A stretch of DNA of 46,911 nucleotides from Clostridiales bacterium (GCA_015056305.1 SVGO01000008.1:1-46911); one strand, 5' to 3'. Counted from the first letter of the stretch, positions 14,747-22,476 are shown. Made by a program: numbers and translations. The notes: a model not told the origin generated them from the sequence alone.

Positions 14747-15943
14747 GTGTATCTGGAAAAGCGTGGGGCAGGCTCTTGGCGTCTGACTATTTCGGATGGA
14801 TACAACAAGGACGGAAGCAAAAAACGTCTGAGCCGGACGATTAAAGTTGATCCGAACAAAACAGAACGCGCCCAAAGAAGAGAGGCCGAACAGATTGCAC
14901 ATCAGATATGTGCGGCGTACAACAGTAAAGAGATTGTTACAGGCAAAAAGATAACAGTCAATGAACTTGCCGAAAGATATCTGAAAAACAAACGGAACCT
15001 GAAGAAGCTCAAGCCGCAAACTGTTGATGGATATGAGCATCTTATAAGGGGGCGCATTCTTCCGGCGCTTGGCGATAAGTATGTGCAGGATCTGACCAGA
15101 GTGGATATTGAGCGTTTCTATTTGTCATTAGGTGATGAAAAGCCCAAGACCAGAAGAGGAAAAGGCGATTCTATAAGTGGAACATCGCAAAGACATTACC
15201 ATATACAGGTTAAAGCCTTGATGAATTACGCGATCAGTCAGGGAATAATTACAGTAAATCCTTGTAATGGCGTCGATGCTCCTAAAACGGATACAGAAGA
15301 AACCAGGTGGCTTGAAATGAATGATGTTGCAAAGCTACTTGATGTTCTGGATAATCTTGACGATCCGCAATGGAGATGCTTTTTCTTGCTTGCGCTCTAT
15401 ACGGCTTCGCGCCCTGGTGAGTTGGTCGGTTTGAATTGGTCGGATATATCCGGCGATACTATGCGCATACAGGCAGGAGCTACACATATAAAAGGAAAGG
15501 GAACTGTCAGAACAGAAGCACCAAAGACGAAAAGAAGTGTTAGAACGCTAACAATCCCAGCGCCAGCGCTGGAGGCGTTAAACCGTCACCGGATGACACA
15601 ATTAGAATACAGGCTGCAATTTGGTAAAGAATGGCTGGAGCCGGACGCGGTATTTACAACTGATGTCGGGGGACGGATGAATATAAGTTCGCCCACACAT
15701 AAATTCCAGAAGATCCTGAGAGCGAACAATCTTCCTCATATTACGCTGTACGGATTGAGGCACACAGCAGCATCAACCTTGATTGCGACGGGTGCTTCTC
15801 CGCGCGACGTGGCTGCGCAGCTTGGTCATGCTCAGACATCAACCACGATGAACATATATGCGCATGCTTTTGAAGGGGTAAACAGAAAGAACGCAGATGC
15901 GCTTTCTAATGCCTATAATGCAGCACGAAAACATGCAAAATAG
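14747..15943 (+). CDS. int: Tyrosine recombinase (integrase)
   Basis: The 398-residue protein has an N-terminal arm-binding domain (about 1-60), a core-binding SAM-like domain (about 65-170) and the catalytic domain. It has Arg222 (TASRPGEL), Lys in KTKRSVR (260-262), the box-II motif LYGLRHT with Arg338, His361 (LGHAQ) and the nucleophile Tyr371 (MNIYAH). The first His of the usual HxLR is Tyr335, a variant seen in other Firmicutes integrases. It starts at GTG after AGGGAGG and lies at the right end beside the attR core and two arm sites. It would catalyse integration into, and with an Xis excision from, the tRNA-Arg gene. Confidence 0.95.
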   Translation: MYLEKRGAGSWRLTISDGYNKDGSKKRLSRTIKVDPNKTERAQRREAEQIAHQICAAYNSKEIVTGKKITVNELAERYLKNKRNLKKLKPQTVDGYEHLIRGRILPALGDKYVQDLTRVDIERFYLSLGDEKPKTRRGKGDSISGTSQRHYHIQVKALMNYAISQGIITVNPCNGVDAPKTDTEETRWLEMNDVAKLLDVLDNLDDPQWRCFFLLALYTASRPGELVGLNWSDISGDTMRIQAGATHIKGKGTVRTEAPKTKRSVRTLTIPAPALEALNRHRMTQLEYRLQFGKEWLEPDAVFTTDVGGRMNISSPTHKFQKILRANNLPHITLYGLRHTAASTLIATGASPRDVAAQLGHAQTSTTMNIYAHAFEGVNRKNADALSNAYNAARKHAK

Positions 15944-15959
15944 TGTAAAATTCCGTCAA

Positions 15960-15979
15960 TAGTCCCCAAATAGTCCCCA
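15960..15979 (+). repeat. Right arm-type sites: two TAGTCCCCA repeats
   Basis: Copies at 15960-15968 and 15971-15979, 11 bp apart, match the four left-end copies in sequence and spacing. They begin 16 bases after the integrase stop codon. Confidence 0.7.
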
Positions 15980-16018
15980 ACTCAGAAAAATAAAGTTATG
16001 TTGAAATAAATAAAAAAT

Positions 16019-16055
16019 CCCGTCATCTTGCGTTGATTGCTTTGCAAGATACGGG
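16019..16055 (+). terminator. Bidirectional terminator after int
   Basis: Arms 16019-16031 and 16044-16055 pair over 12 bp with one mismatch or bulge. The plus strand ends AATTTTCT and the minus strand ATTTTTTA, so it can serve both int and the tRNA side. Confidence 0.7.
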
Positions 16056-16075
16056 AATTTTCTATGTATTGTTAG

Positions 16076-16114
16076 AAAAAACAACCGCCAACAGCGCGAA
16101 GCTTGTCAGCGGTT
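16076..16114 (-). terminator. Terminator of the intact tRNA-Arg
   Basis: The 11-bp stem (16104-16114 with 16083-16093) followed by T on the minus strand is the element-borne copy. Its loop differs from that at 2562-2571, while the stem and tRNA part are conserved. Confidence 0.8.
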
Positions 16115-16164
16115 CATGGTGCACCCAACAGGATTCGAACCTGTGGCCTTTTGATTCGTAGTCA
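16104..16164 (-). repeat. attR: 61-bp core repeat
   Basis: It is identical to 2572-2632. The core ends in the anticodon stem-loop, so strand exchange took place within the tRNA 3' half and the element restored a complete tRNA here. Confidence 0.9.
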
Positions 16165-16193
16165 AACGCTCTATCCAGCTGAGCTATGGGTGC
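16117..16193 (-). tRNA. tRNA-Arg (anticodon ACG), CCA encoded
   Basis: The cloverleaf is complete. The acceptor GCACCCA pairs with TGGGTGC, the D arm is GCTC..GAGC, the anticodon arm TTTGA-CTACGAA-TCAAA gives anticodon ACG, and the T arm has GGTTCGAATCC. Discriminator A and CCA follow. It reads ICG after A34 deamination. The 5' half is chromosomal and the 3' half was supplied by the integrated element. Confidence 0.97.
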
Positions 16194-16328
16194 GGGTCGT
16201 TCGCTCGGAACAAAAAATATTATATCAGGATACGAGGGTTTTGTCAACATTGTTTTTGGCATTTTTCATGTTTTTTTGATCAAGTGTATGGGAATTGGCA
16301 CATTCTTTCTTTTCTTTTGCACGGAGGG

Positions 16329-16357
16329 TTGCCAAATGCGTACAAACATGGTATTCT
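16329..16357 (+). promoter_or_regulatory. Promoter of the Lrp-family gene
   Basis: TTGCCA (16329-16334) and TATTCT (16352-16357) are separated by 17 bp and lie 43 bp before the start codon. Confidence 0.6.
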
Positions 16358-16399
16358 CTTTATCATGTTAACCATCAGGATGAAAGTGACGGATTGTAC

Positions 16400-16861
16400 A
16401 TGGATAATATCGACAGAAAGATTTTGAGTATTCTTCAGGAGAATGCTCGCACGCCGCTCAAGGTGATCGCCGAGCAGGTCTTCCTTTCCTCTCCTGCGGT
16501 CAGCGCGCGTATTGAGCGTCTGGAGGGCGCGGGCCTGATCACAGGCTATCAGGCGCAGCTTTCCTGCGCGGCGATGGGCTATCAGATCAAGGCGTTCATC
16601 AGCCTGGAGGTGGAGCCCAGGCAGAAGCCGGAGTTTTATCCGTATATTGAGCGCTGCCCGAACGTCATGGAGTGCAACTGTGTGACGGGCGATTATTCGA
16701 TGCTGCTCAAGGTCTGCTTCCATACGACGCAGGAGCTGGATCAGTTCATCAATCAGCTGGACCGATTCGGCCGCACGCGCACGCAGATCGTCTTCTCCAC
16801 GCCGGTGGAGCATCGCGGCATTCCGACGCTGGCGGAGGATGAGCCGGAGGAAAAGATATAA
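16400..16861 (+). CDS. Lrp/AsnC-family transcriptional regulator
   Basis: The 153-residue protein has the N-terminal winged HTH of the family (DNIDRKILSILQENARTPLKVIAEQVFLSSPAVSARIERLE, residues 2-43) and a C-terminal RAM ligand-binding domain with the family's CNCVTGDYSMLLKV strand. Such proteins bind amino acids and form dimers and octamers on DNA. The ATG at 16400 matches the usual N terminus, although the frame is open upstream. It is monocistronic with its own promoter and terminator, and no amino-acid gene is adjacent to suggest a target. Confidence 0.9.
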   Translation: MDNIDRKILSILQENARTPLKVIAEQVFLSSPAVSARIERLEGAGLITGYQAQLSCAAMGYQIKAFISLEVEPRQKPEFYPYIERCPNVMECNCVTGDYSMLLKVCFHTTQELDQFINQLDRFGRTRTQIVFSTPVEHRGIPTLAEDEPEEKI

Positions 16862-16865
16862 TACA

Positions 16866-16890
16866 AAAGCAGGGCGGTTGCCCTGCTTTT
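16866..16890. terminator. Bidirectional terminator between lrp-like gene and kinase gene
   Basis: A 10-bp stem AAAGCAGGGC/GCCCTGCTTT (16866-16875 with 16880-16889) with loop GGTT and T on both strands sits between the convergent genes. Confidence 0.85.
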
Positions 16891-16893
16891 TGG

Positions 16894-18372
16894 CTAATTG
16901 GTGATTTTCGGGAATGTGAATGTGAAGGTCGTGCCCTCGCCTTCCCGGCTGGCGACGTCGATGACCACGCTGTGTCGGCGGGCTATCTCCTGCACGATCG
17001 CAAGGCCAAGGCCCGTGCTCTCACGCGAGGCGTCCCGCGTGTGGCGGAAGCGATCGAAGATATGCCCGATCTCGTCCGGAGCGATGCCGATGCCTTCGTC
17101 GGCGATGGTAATGCGAGGTTCTTCGCTGCTCAGGCTCAGGCGGATCGTTTTGCCGGCCGGCGTGAATTTGACGGAATTATCGATCACGGCCAGCAGCATC
17201 TGGCGCAGGCGGGAGTAATCACCGGAGAGCGTGAATGTGGTCGTCGGCTCTTCGCAGACGAAGACGATGCCCTTTCGCTCGCACAGCGCATTTGCGCTCA
17301 TGGCGACGTCGCCAAGCAGCTCGGTGAGATCGACCGGGCTGATGTTAAGCGAGAACTCGAGATTCTGCAGCCGGGAGAGCTCCAGCAGATCCAGAATCAG
17401 GCGCTGCAGCCAGCGGCTCTCGACGATCATCTGGTCGTAATAGGCGCGGACATTCTTTTCGCCGCGGATCACGCCATCGCTGAGCGCCTCCAGAGAGCCG
17501 CGGATGACGGTGACGGGCGTTTTGAGCTCGTGGGAGATATTCGAGAAAAAGTTCTGCTGCTGAATGCGCAGCTCTTCGTCGTGCGCGCGAACCTGTTCCA
17601 GCCGCTCGGCGAGGATATCCATCGAATGGGCGAGAGAGCCGATTTCGTCCGACTTGGTCATGTTCGTACGCGTCTCGTAACGGCCCTGCGCCAGGGCGAG
17701 CGCGACCTGCTCCAGCTTGGCGATGGGACGAGTGAACATGCTGGAGAAGAAGAACGCAAGCAGCACGGCCAGCGGGAAGGAAAACAGCAGACTGTGCAGC
17801 AGGACTGTCGTGCTGGGCACCTGCGCGTAGCCCTGCTCGCGCAGCGTGGAGGTCAGCAGGACGACGCCCAGCACCTGGCTTTTTACGTTCATGACGGGCA
17901 TGCAGGTGGTCAGGTGCGTTTCGCCGTCCATCTGCGCCTGAATGAAGGGCGTCTTGCCCATGAAGCCTAGAGCGATGCTCTGCTCCAGATAGCTGGGCAG
18001 GAGCGGATTGGAGATCGTCTGCACGACGCCGCTGAAATAGCCGGTTACGTTATGATAGGGATCCACGATATAGACCGTGCTGTTGGTGAGCTGCTCGATG
18101 AAGCCCAGATAGGGCGTGAGCGTATCCTCGCTGACGATAAACCGGGTGTCGTCCAGTCCGTCGTAGTGCGAGGGAGCAATCCACTCGGAGAGGTTCTGCG
18201 CAATGGCGTGCGCGTCGCGCTGCATAGCCTGACTGTAGTGAGCGATCGTCTGGCGGCGCATCTGCGCGTTGTAAAGGATGCCGACGACGAGCGTGAAGGC
18301 AATCAGCAGGATGATAAACAGCCAGATGAGGCGCCAGGTGATGCTGTGCTTGCGTGAAAAACGGATGCTCAC
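16894..18372 (-). CDS. Membrane sensor histidine kinase
   Basis: The 492-residue protein has TM1 (about 12-34), an extracytoplasmic sensor of about 150 residues, TM2 (about 190-212), a HAMP linker, and a HisKA domain with His281 in SNISHELKTP. The HATPase has its N box at N399, G1 DEGIGI (425-430) and G2 GLGLA (454-458). It phosphorylates the response regulator encoded just upstream; the GTG start overlaps that gene's stop by 4 bp. The signal is unknown. The neighbouring secreted-protein genes carry direct repeats suited to the partner regulator, so the pair probably controls cell-envelope or secreted functions. Confidence 0.95.
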   Translation of the reverse strand: MSIRFSRKHSITWRLIWLFIILLIAFTLVVGILYNAQMRRQTIAHYSQAMQRDAHAIAQNLSEWIAPSHYDGLDDTRFIVSEDTLTPYLGFIEQLTNSTVYIVDPYHNVTGYFSGVVQTISNPLLPSYLEQSIALGFMGKTPFIQAQMDGETHLTTCMPVMNVKSQVLGVVLLTSTLREQGYAQVPSTTVLLHSLLFSFPLAVLLAFFFSSMFTRPIAKLEQVALALAQGRYETRTNMTKSDEIGSLAHSMDILAERLEQVRAHDEELRIQQQNFFSNISHELKTPVTVIRGSLEALSDGVIRGEKNVRAYYDQMIVESRWLQRLILDLLELSRLQNLEFSLNISPVDLTELLGDVAMSANALCERKGIVFVCEEPTTTFTLSGDYSRLRQMLLAVIDNSVKFTPAGKTIRLSLSSEEPRITIADEGIGIAPDEIGHIFDRFRHTRDASRESTGLGLAIVQEIARRHSVVIDVASREGEGTTFTFTFPKITN

Positions 18373-19052
18373 GGCAGATTCCTTTCGAATTTATAGCCCG
18401 TTCCCCAGACGGTGGCGATGGAGAAGAAGCTATGCGGATAGGCGTCCAGCTTCTGGCGCAGGCGCTTGATGTGGGAATCGACCGCGCGGTAATTGCCCAC
18501 ATGCTCATAGCCCCATACGAGGGTGAGCAGGTTATCCCGCGTGAAGACGCGGCCCGGAGAGGACGCCAGGGTATAGAGCAGCTCGGTCTCCTTGCGCGTG
18601 AGGCTGAGCTTGTGCCCGTCCAGCGAGACGCTCAGCGACGGCAGATGGATCGACAGGCTGCCGATGACCAGCGTTTCGCTGGGGGCGTGCTCGTTCATGC
18701 GGCGGATAACCGCACGGATGCGCGCCATGACCTCGCCGGGAGAGAAGGGCTTGACGATGTAGTCGTCCGCGCCGATATCCAGGCCCAGGATGCGGTCCGC
18801 GTCCTCGTCCTTGGCGGTGATCATCAGGATCGGGAGATTGGAAAACGCCCGGATGCGGCGGCATACTTCCAGACCATCGATGCCCGGGAGCATGATGTCC
18901 AGCAGCATCAGCGAAGGAGAGACGGCGTCAAAGACCGAGAGCGCCTCTTCGCCGGAGCGGGCAGTCAGATAGGGCCAGCCCTCGGCCTTTACGTATTGTG
19001 TGAGAATCTCAAGGATTTGCTCGTTGTCGTCAACGATCAGAATGGGGTTCAA
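18369..19052 (-). CDS. OmpR/PhoB-family response regulator
   Basis: The 227-residue protein has a receiver with acidic residues D8-D9, phospho-acceptor D52, Thr79 and Lys101. It also has a C-terminal winged helix (LSLTRKETELLYTLASSPGRVFTRDNLLTLVWG and VDSHIKRLRQKL). Proteins of this class bind tandem 11-bp direct repeats upstream of -10 boxes. Such repeats are found before the three secreted-protein genes at 20173, 21151 and 21942. The start is a TTG at 19052 with GGAGGA six bases upstream. It forms an operon with the kinase. Confidence 0.95.
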   Translation of the reverse strand: MNPILIVDDNEQILEILTQYVKAEGWPYLTARSGEEALSVFDAVSPSLMLLDIMLPGIDGLEVCRRIRAFSNLPILMITAKDEDADRILGLDIGADDYIVKPFSPGEVMARIRAVIRRMNEHAPSETLVIGSLSIHLPSLSVSLDGHKLSLTRKETELLYTLASSPGRVFTRDNLLTLVWGYEHVGNYRAVDSHIKRLRQKLDAYPHSFFSIATVWGTGYKFERNLP

Positions 19053-19089
19053 GCAAATTCCTCCGTTTCCGTATGGGCATGATCGCCAG

Positions 19090-19118
19090 TTGATATATGA
19101 TCGGTTTTATTGTAGAAT
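19090..19118 (+). promoter_or_regulatory. Promoter of the FMN-binding-like gene
   Basis: TTGATA (19090-19095) and TAGAAT (19113-19118) are separated by 17 bp. This promoter lacks the GCCA direct repeats found upstream of the next three genes. Confidence 0.6.
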
Positions 19119-19195
19119 ATACAGTGATGATTGTCAATTTAATTTGAAACCGTTTTTGCGGTTCATCTCCCATATTGAAAAGAGGCGAAGAGAAC

Positions 19196-20014
19196 GTGAA
19201 TATCATAAGACGCGCGCTGCTTGCTCTGGCGGCGATGCTGATCGTGCTGTCCCATGGCGCGGCGGCGCAGGAGATGCCGTACGCAGACGGCATCTACCGC
19301 GGCTTTTATTATGACGGCGGCATCGAGCAGATCGCCATCCAGTTTGAACTGAGAGACGGCGTGTTTGATTCCATTGTCTACCGCGGCGTCAAATACAAGG
19401 ACGGCGACTACATGATCGAGGACGCCAGCGACGCGCAGAAGGCGACGCTGAGGCAGTATGAGCAGCTGGCGGATTATCTCATCGGCAAGGGCGTGGAAGC
19501 CATCGACGATCTGTACAGCCCATATGACATCGTGGACGACGTGGACGCGGTCACGACGGCCACCATGCAGTCCTCCAAGCTGATCTCCGCGCTCTGGGAT
19601 GGCCTCAACCGCCATCCGTACAAGCTGGTGGACACCACCAAACTCCCGATGGCGGAAACCTATGCGGACGGCATGTATCGCGGCGCCTATATGGAAGGCG
19701 GCGGCGAGGAGGTCGTGCTAGAGTTCGCGATCAAGGATAACCATTTTCTGGAGATTGCATACCGTACCCTGCAGTACAAGGGCGAAGACTATCTGGCCGG
19801 GGATGCTTCTGCCCATGCCAGGGATATTGCCTCTCAGTTTCAGGCGCTGATCGACTATCTGGTGGGCAAGCCCATCGCCAGCGTGAACGACCTGTACCGT
19901 CCGGGCGAGATCGCGCCGGATGTGGACGTATTTACCGGGGCGACGCTGCGCGCGCCGAAGGTCATCTCCGCCGTATGGGATGCGCTGGGCCGCCATGCAT
20001 ACCGGCTGGACTGA
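19196..20014 (+). CDS. Secreted protein with two FMN-binding-like domains
   Basis: A signal peptide (residues 1-26, ending GAAAQE) is followed by two homologous halves of about 120 residues. Each half has YADGxYRG near its start and ends in a D-x-x-T-x-A/G-T motif (DAVTTATMQSSK and DVFTGATLRAPK) followed by ISAxWDxLxRH. This is the pattern of FMN_bind domains of RnfG/NqrC and extracytosolic flavoproteins, where the Thr of the GAT-like motif can carry FMN covalently. Only the second copy keeps TGAT. The GTG at 19196 gives a normal signal peptide; a TTG at 19175 is possible. No apbE is in the window. Confidence 0.7.
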   Translation: MNIIRRALLALAAMLIVLSHGAAAQEMPYADGIYRGFYYDGGIEQIAIQFELRDGVFDSIVYRGVKYKDGDYMIEDASDAQKATLRQYEQLADYLIGKGVEAIDDLYSPYDIVDDVDAVTTATMQSSKLISALWDGLNRHPYKLVDTTKLPMAETYADGMYRGAYMEGGGEEVVLEFAIKDNHFLEIAYRTLQYKGEDYLAGDASAHARDIASQFQALIDYLVGKPIASVNDLYRPGEIAPDVDVFTGATLRAPKVISAVWDALGRHAYRLD

Positions 20015-20029
20015 CAGATTGATCACAAG

Positions 20030-20054
20030 AACCCTGCCGATGCGCAGGGTTTTT
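20030..20054 (+). terminator. Terminator after the FMN-binding-like gene
   Basis: AACCCTGC/GCAGGGTT (20030-20037 with 20044-20051) is followed by TTT. Confidence 0.85.
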
Positions 20055-20083
20055 CTTTAAATACGTGAAATTATTTTCAAAAA

Positions 20084-20115
20084 GCCATACATTTGCCATA
20101 AATACCCGATATACT
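20084..20115 (+). promoter_or_regulatory. Pho-box-like direct repeat promoter 1
   Basis: GCCATAC (20084-20090) and GCCATAA (20095-20101) repeat with an 11-bp period. The second GCCA ends 11 bp before the -10 TATACT (20110-20115). No sigma-A -35 is present at the right place, as in activator-dependent OmpR-family promoters. Confidence 0.7.
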
Positions 20116-20172
20116 GAGGATCAAATCCAAGCCTGCTCAGCAGGCGAGAGAAAAAGAAGGAGAATGACCACT

Positions 20173-20679
20173 ATGAAGAAGATTCTGCTTGTCGCGCTGG
20201 CCCTGCTCGTGCTGACCATGTCCGTTGCCGCTGCCGAGGGCGAGATCAAGATCGGCCAGGTGCAGTATGCTGCGCACGGCACCAAGTGCTTCGCCGTGAT
20301 GACCGTTGCCATGCAGGGCGACGTCATCGCCGACGCCTACATCGACGAGTATCAGTTCATGGCTGCCGGCTCCGTCGGCGTCCCGAACAGCGAGGCTGAC
20401 TTCGGCACCGCTTTCCCGGAGGGCAAGGTGCTCGCCTCCAAGAAGGTGAACGCGGACGCCTACTCTACCAACATGGCTGCCGCCGGTTCCACCATCCATC
20501 TGATGGACAACTACACCGCCATCGAGAACTATGTCATCGGCAAGACCGTGGCTGAGCTCGAGGCTGACGTTGCCGGCAAGGATGCCGCCGCGATGGTCGA
20601 CGCCGTTTCCGGCTGCACCCTCGTGGACACCCTCGGCTACATCAACGGCCTGATCGAGGCTGCCAAGGCTGCGAAGTAA
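20173..20679 (+). CDS. Secreted protein with FMN_bind-like C-terminal motif
   Basis: The 168-residue protein has a signal peptide (MKKILLVALALLVLTMSVAAA). The mature domain begins EIKIGQVQYAAHGTKCFAVMTVAMQGD and ends with DAVSGCTLVDTLGYINGL. This resembles the D-x-x-SGAT end of FMN-binding domains, with Cys in place of Ala. The second of two ATGs (20173) has AAGGAG at 10 bases and starts the typical MKKI signal. Its function is unknown; it is probably an abundant exported protein given the strong site and biased codons. It has the RR-type direct repeat upstream and its own terminator. Confidence 0.75.
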   Translation: MKKILLVALALLVLTMSVAAAEGEIKIGQVQYAAHGTKCFAVMTVAMQGDVIADAYIDEYQFMAAGSVGVPNSEADFGTAFPEGKVLASKKVNADAYSTNMAAAGSTIHLMDNYTAIENYVIGKTVAELEADVAGKDAAAMVDAVSGCTLVDTLGYINGLIEAAKAAK

Positions 20680-21060
20680 TTTTTTCGCTGTAAGTCTGCT
20701 GACGCATACTTGCAGTGGGAAAAACATCATTTTCTTGTGCGCGATGCGCACGGGCAGAAAATGATATCGGAAGCGGCTTGCAGCCGGTCCGGAAACAGTA
20801 ATAGTCGCAACTAAAGTTGCTCCTTTACAGTTCCGAGCTTCGTCCGCCTGTTCCGCCCACTGGGCGCGGCAGACTTTGCTCCCTCGCATCGCTTATGTCG
20901 CTGCTGCGGATTTCATATGAAGGGGCTGCGGCCCCTTCATGCATCCCCAGAGTGCTCATCTGAGTTGATTGATAGTCTGAGAGCTCCCGGATTTCCGGGA
21001 GCTCTTTCTGTTTTAAATAAATTGAGAAATTTAAAACAATCGATTAATATGGCGAAAAAT
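20680..21060. other. Non-coding interval with several hairpins
   Basis: No gene is seen. It contains a long hairpin with arms TCATTTTCT/AGAAAATGA around GTGCGC/GCGCAC (about 20730-20764), GC-rich palindromes near 20918-20940, and a perfect terminator stem GAGCTCCCGG/CCGGGAGCTC (20981-20990 with 20995-21004) followed by TTTCTGTTTT. Confidence 0.6.
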
Positions 21061-21092
21061 GCCACACTTTTGCCACAAATGATTGATATATT
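21061..21092 (+). promoter_or_regulatory. Pho-box-like direct repeat promoter 2
   Basis: GCCACAC (21061-21067) and GCCACAA (21072-21078) have an 11-bp period. The second GCCA ends 11 bp before TATATT (21087-21092). The geometry is identical to promoters 1 and 3. Confidence 0.75.
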
Positions 21093-21150
21093 TAAATGCA
21101 ACGACCGATCTTCAAAAAGGATCGGGAAAAACAAAAAAGGAGACATCATC

Positions 21151-21681
21151 ATGAAGAAGATTCTGACTGTCGCGCTGATGACCGCCCTGCTGCTGGCCAT
21201 CGCCACCACCGCCATGGCTGCTACCGGCCTGGGCTCCATCACTTCCGTGTCCCTGACTCCGGCTGGCGCCTCCAACGGCTCCGTCAGCGTGAACACCACC
21301 ATGTGCGCCGTCACCCTGGATGACGCGGGCAAGATCGTGGCCGTTCAGTTTGACGTTGTGCAGCCGAAGGCCGCCTTCGATGCGACCGGCGCTGCCGCCG
21401 GCGACATCAACGCCGCTCCGCAGACCAAGAAGGAGCTCAAGGAAGGCTACGGCATGAAGCCGGCTTCCGCCATCGGCAAGGAGTGGTATGAGCAGGCTGA
21501 TGCCCTGGAGGCCTGGTGCGTCGGCAAGACCGTTGAGGAAGTCTGCGCGATGAAGACCTTCGATCGCGGCGACGGCCATCACACCATGGTTCCGGACGAG
21601 GCTGACCTGAAGGCCAGCGTCACCGTCAGCGTCGGCGACTACCTGGCGGCTCTGCAGAAGGCTGCTGCGGTCGCGAAGTAA
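21151..21681 (+). CDS. Secreted protein family member A
   Basis: The 176-residue protein has a signal peptide (MKKILTVALMTALLLAIATTAMAA). Its core is shared with the next gene: TTMCAVTLDD-GK, FDATGAxAGxxNAAPQTK and YGMKxxSxIGKEWYEQxDAL. It continues into AWCVGKT and ends in a region ASVTVSVGDYLAALQKA. The family resembles exported proteins found with FMN-binding proteins, but the function is unknown. AAGGAGA lies before the ATG. It differs from its paralogue in a His-rich insert (DRGDGHHTMVPDEADLK). Confidence 0.8.
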   Translation: MKKILTVALMTALLLAIATTAMAATGLGSITSVSLTPAGASNGSVSVNTTMCAVTLDDAGKIVAVQFDVVQPKAAFDATGAAAGDINAAPQTKKELKEGYGMKPASAIGKEWYEQADALEAWCVGKTVEEVCAMKTFDRGDGHHTMVPDEADLKASVTVSVGDYLAALQKAAAVAK

Positions 21682-21724
21682 TCAAGACCATATCTGATAA
21701 CCTTCTTCTTATTTTTCTCTATGG

Positions 21725-21754
21725 CAAAGGGGCTTCCGAAAGGAGGCCCCTTTG
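21725..21754 (+). terminator. Hairpin after secreted protein A
   Basis: The 9-bp stem CAAAGGGGC/GCCCCTTTG (21725-21733 with 21746-21754) lies 43 bp after the stop codon. Its T residues are mostly within the arm, so terminator strength is uncertain. Confidence 0.55.
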
Positions 21755-21846
21755 TCATACTCTACAAATAGATAAATATGAATGTGATGGATAAAAGGAG
21801 GATTTGTCCGATTATATGTTCAAAAAGCGTGGACTTTGGAGAAAAA

Positions 21847-21878
21847 GCCATACTTTTGCCACAAATGCATATTAGTCT
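21847..21878 (+). promoter_or_regulatory. Pho-box-like direct repeat promoter 3
   Basis: GCCATAC (21847-21853) and GCCACAA (21858-21864) have an 11-bp period. The second GCCA ends 11 bp before TAGTCT (21873-21878). Confidence 0.75.
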
Positions 21879-21941
21879 GTGTATCAGGACGGCGCGCAGG
21901 CGCCGAATATGCTGCGCAAAAGCGCAAGGAGAGAAAATAAG

Positions 21942-22457
21942 ATGAAGAAGATCCTGACTGTCATGCTGCTGGCCGCGATGCTGCTGACCCTGACCGCCAC
22001 CGCTCTGGCCGCGACCGGCGTGGGTTCCGCCACCACCGTGTCCGCCGCCGCTGCGACCGCCGACGCGGCCGGTTCCGTGACCGTGACCACCACCATGTGC
22101 GCTGTGACCCTGGACGACGAGGGCAAGTTCGCCGCTGTCGCGTTCGACGTGATCGAGTCCAAGGCCGGCTTTGATGCGACCGGCGCGATCGCCGGCGAGG
22201 TGAACGCTGCGCCGCAGACCAAGGCTGAGCTGGGTGAGGCTTACGGCATGAAGGCCATCTCCCCGATCGGCAAGGAGTGGTATGAGCAGATGGACGCGCT
22301 GGCTGCCTGGTGCGTGGGCAAGACCCCGGCTGAGGTGCTCGGCATGGCTTTCGGCGCGGACGGCAAGCCGACCGACGCTGACCTGACCTCCGGCTGCACC
22401 ATCTACATCAACGACCAGCTCAAGGCGCTTGAGAAGGCCGTCGCCGCCGCGAAGTAA
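21942..22457 (+). CDS. Secreted protein family member B
   Basis: The 171-residue paralogue of the previous gene has a signal peptide (MKKILTVMLLAAMLLTLTATALAA). It shares the same core (TTMCAVTLDDEGK, FDATGAIAGEVNAAPQTK, YGMKAISPIGKEWYEQMDAL, AWCVGKT) and ends in PTDADLTSGCTIYINDQLKALEKA. AGGAGAG precedes the ATG. The tandem paralogues and the first secreted gene share the promoter motif, so they form one regulon. Function is unknown. Confidence 0.8.
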   Translation: MKKILTVMLLAAMLLTLTATALAATGVGSATTVSAAAATADAAGSVTVTTTMCAVTLDDEGKFAAVAFDVIESKAGFDATGAIAGEVNAAPQTKAELGEAYGMKAISPIGKEWYEQMDALAAWCVGKTPAEVLGMAFGADGKPTDADLTSGCTIYINDQLKALEKAVAAAK

Positions 22458-22476
22458 TTCACCCCAAAAAACAGAG

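Larger units (their letters stand above)
2633..16164. mobile_element. 13.5-kb integrated PICI-like phage satellite in tRNA-Arg
   Basis: The boundaries are set by the 61-bp direct repeat of the tRNA-Arg 3' half (2572-2632 and 16104-16164). Inside lie a tyrosine integrase next to the right end, arm-type direct repeats at both ends, a divergent HTH/AlpA-like/RepA operon with an iteron origin, a toxin-antitoxin pair, a tail tape measure gene and a terminase small subunit. GC content is visibly lower than in the flanks. No large terminase, portal, capsid, tail tube, baseplate, lysis or conjugation gene is present. This gene set fits a phage-inducible chromosomal island better than an active prophage or ICE; a strongly deleted prophage is the alternative. 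Confidence 0.75.

Noticed and set aside
2633..16164. Integrative conjugative element
   Set aside because: No relaxase, coupling protein or type IV secretion gene is present; terminase small subunit and tape measure point to phage packaging.
17000..19000. Long plus-strand frames opposite the two-component genes
   Set aside because: They are antisense to clear kinase and regulator motifs and reflect the GC-rich codon bias.
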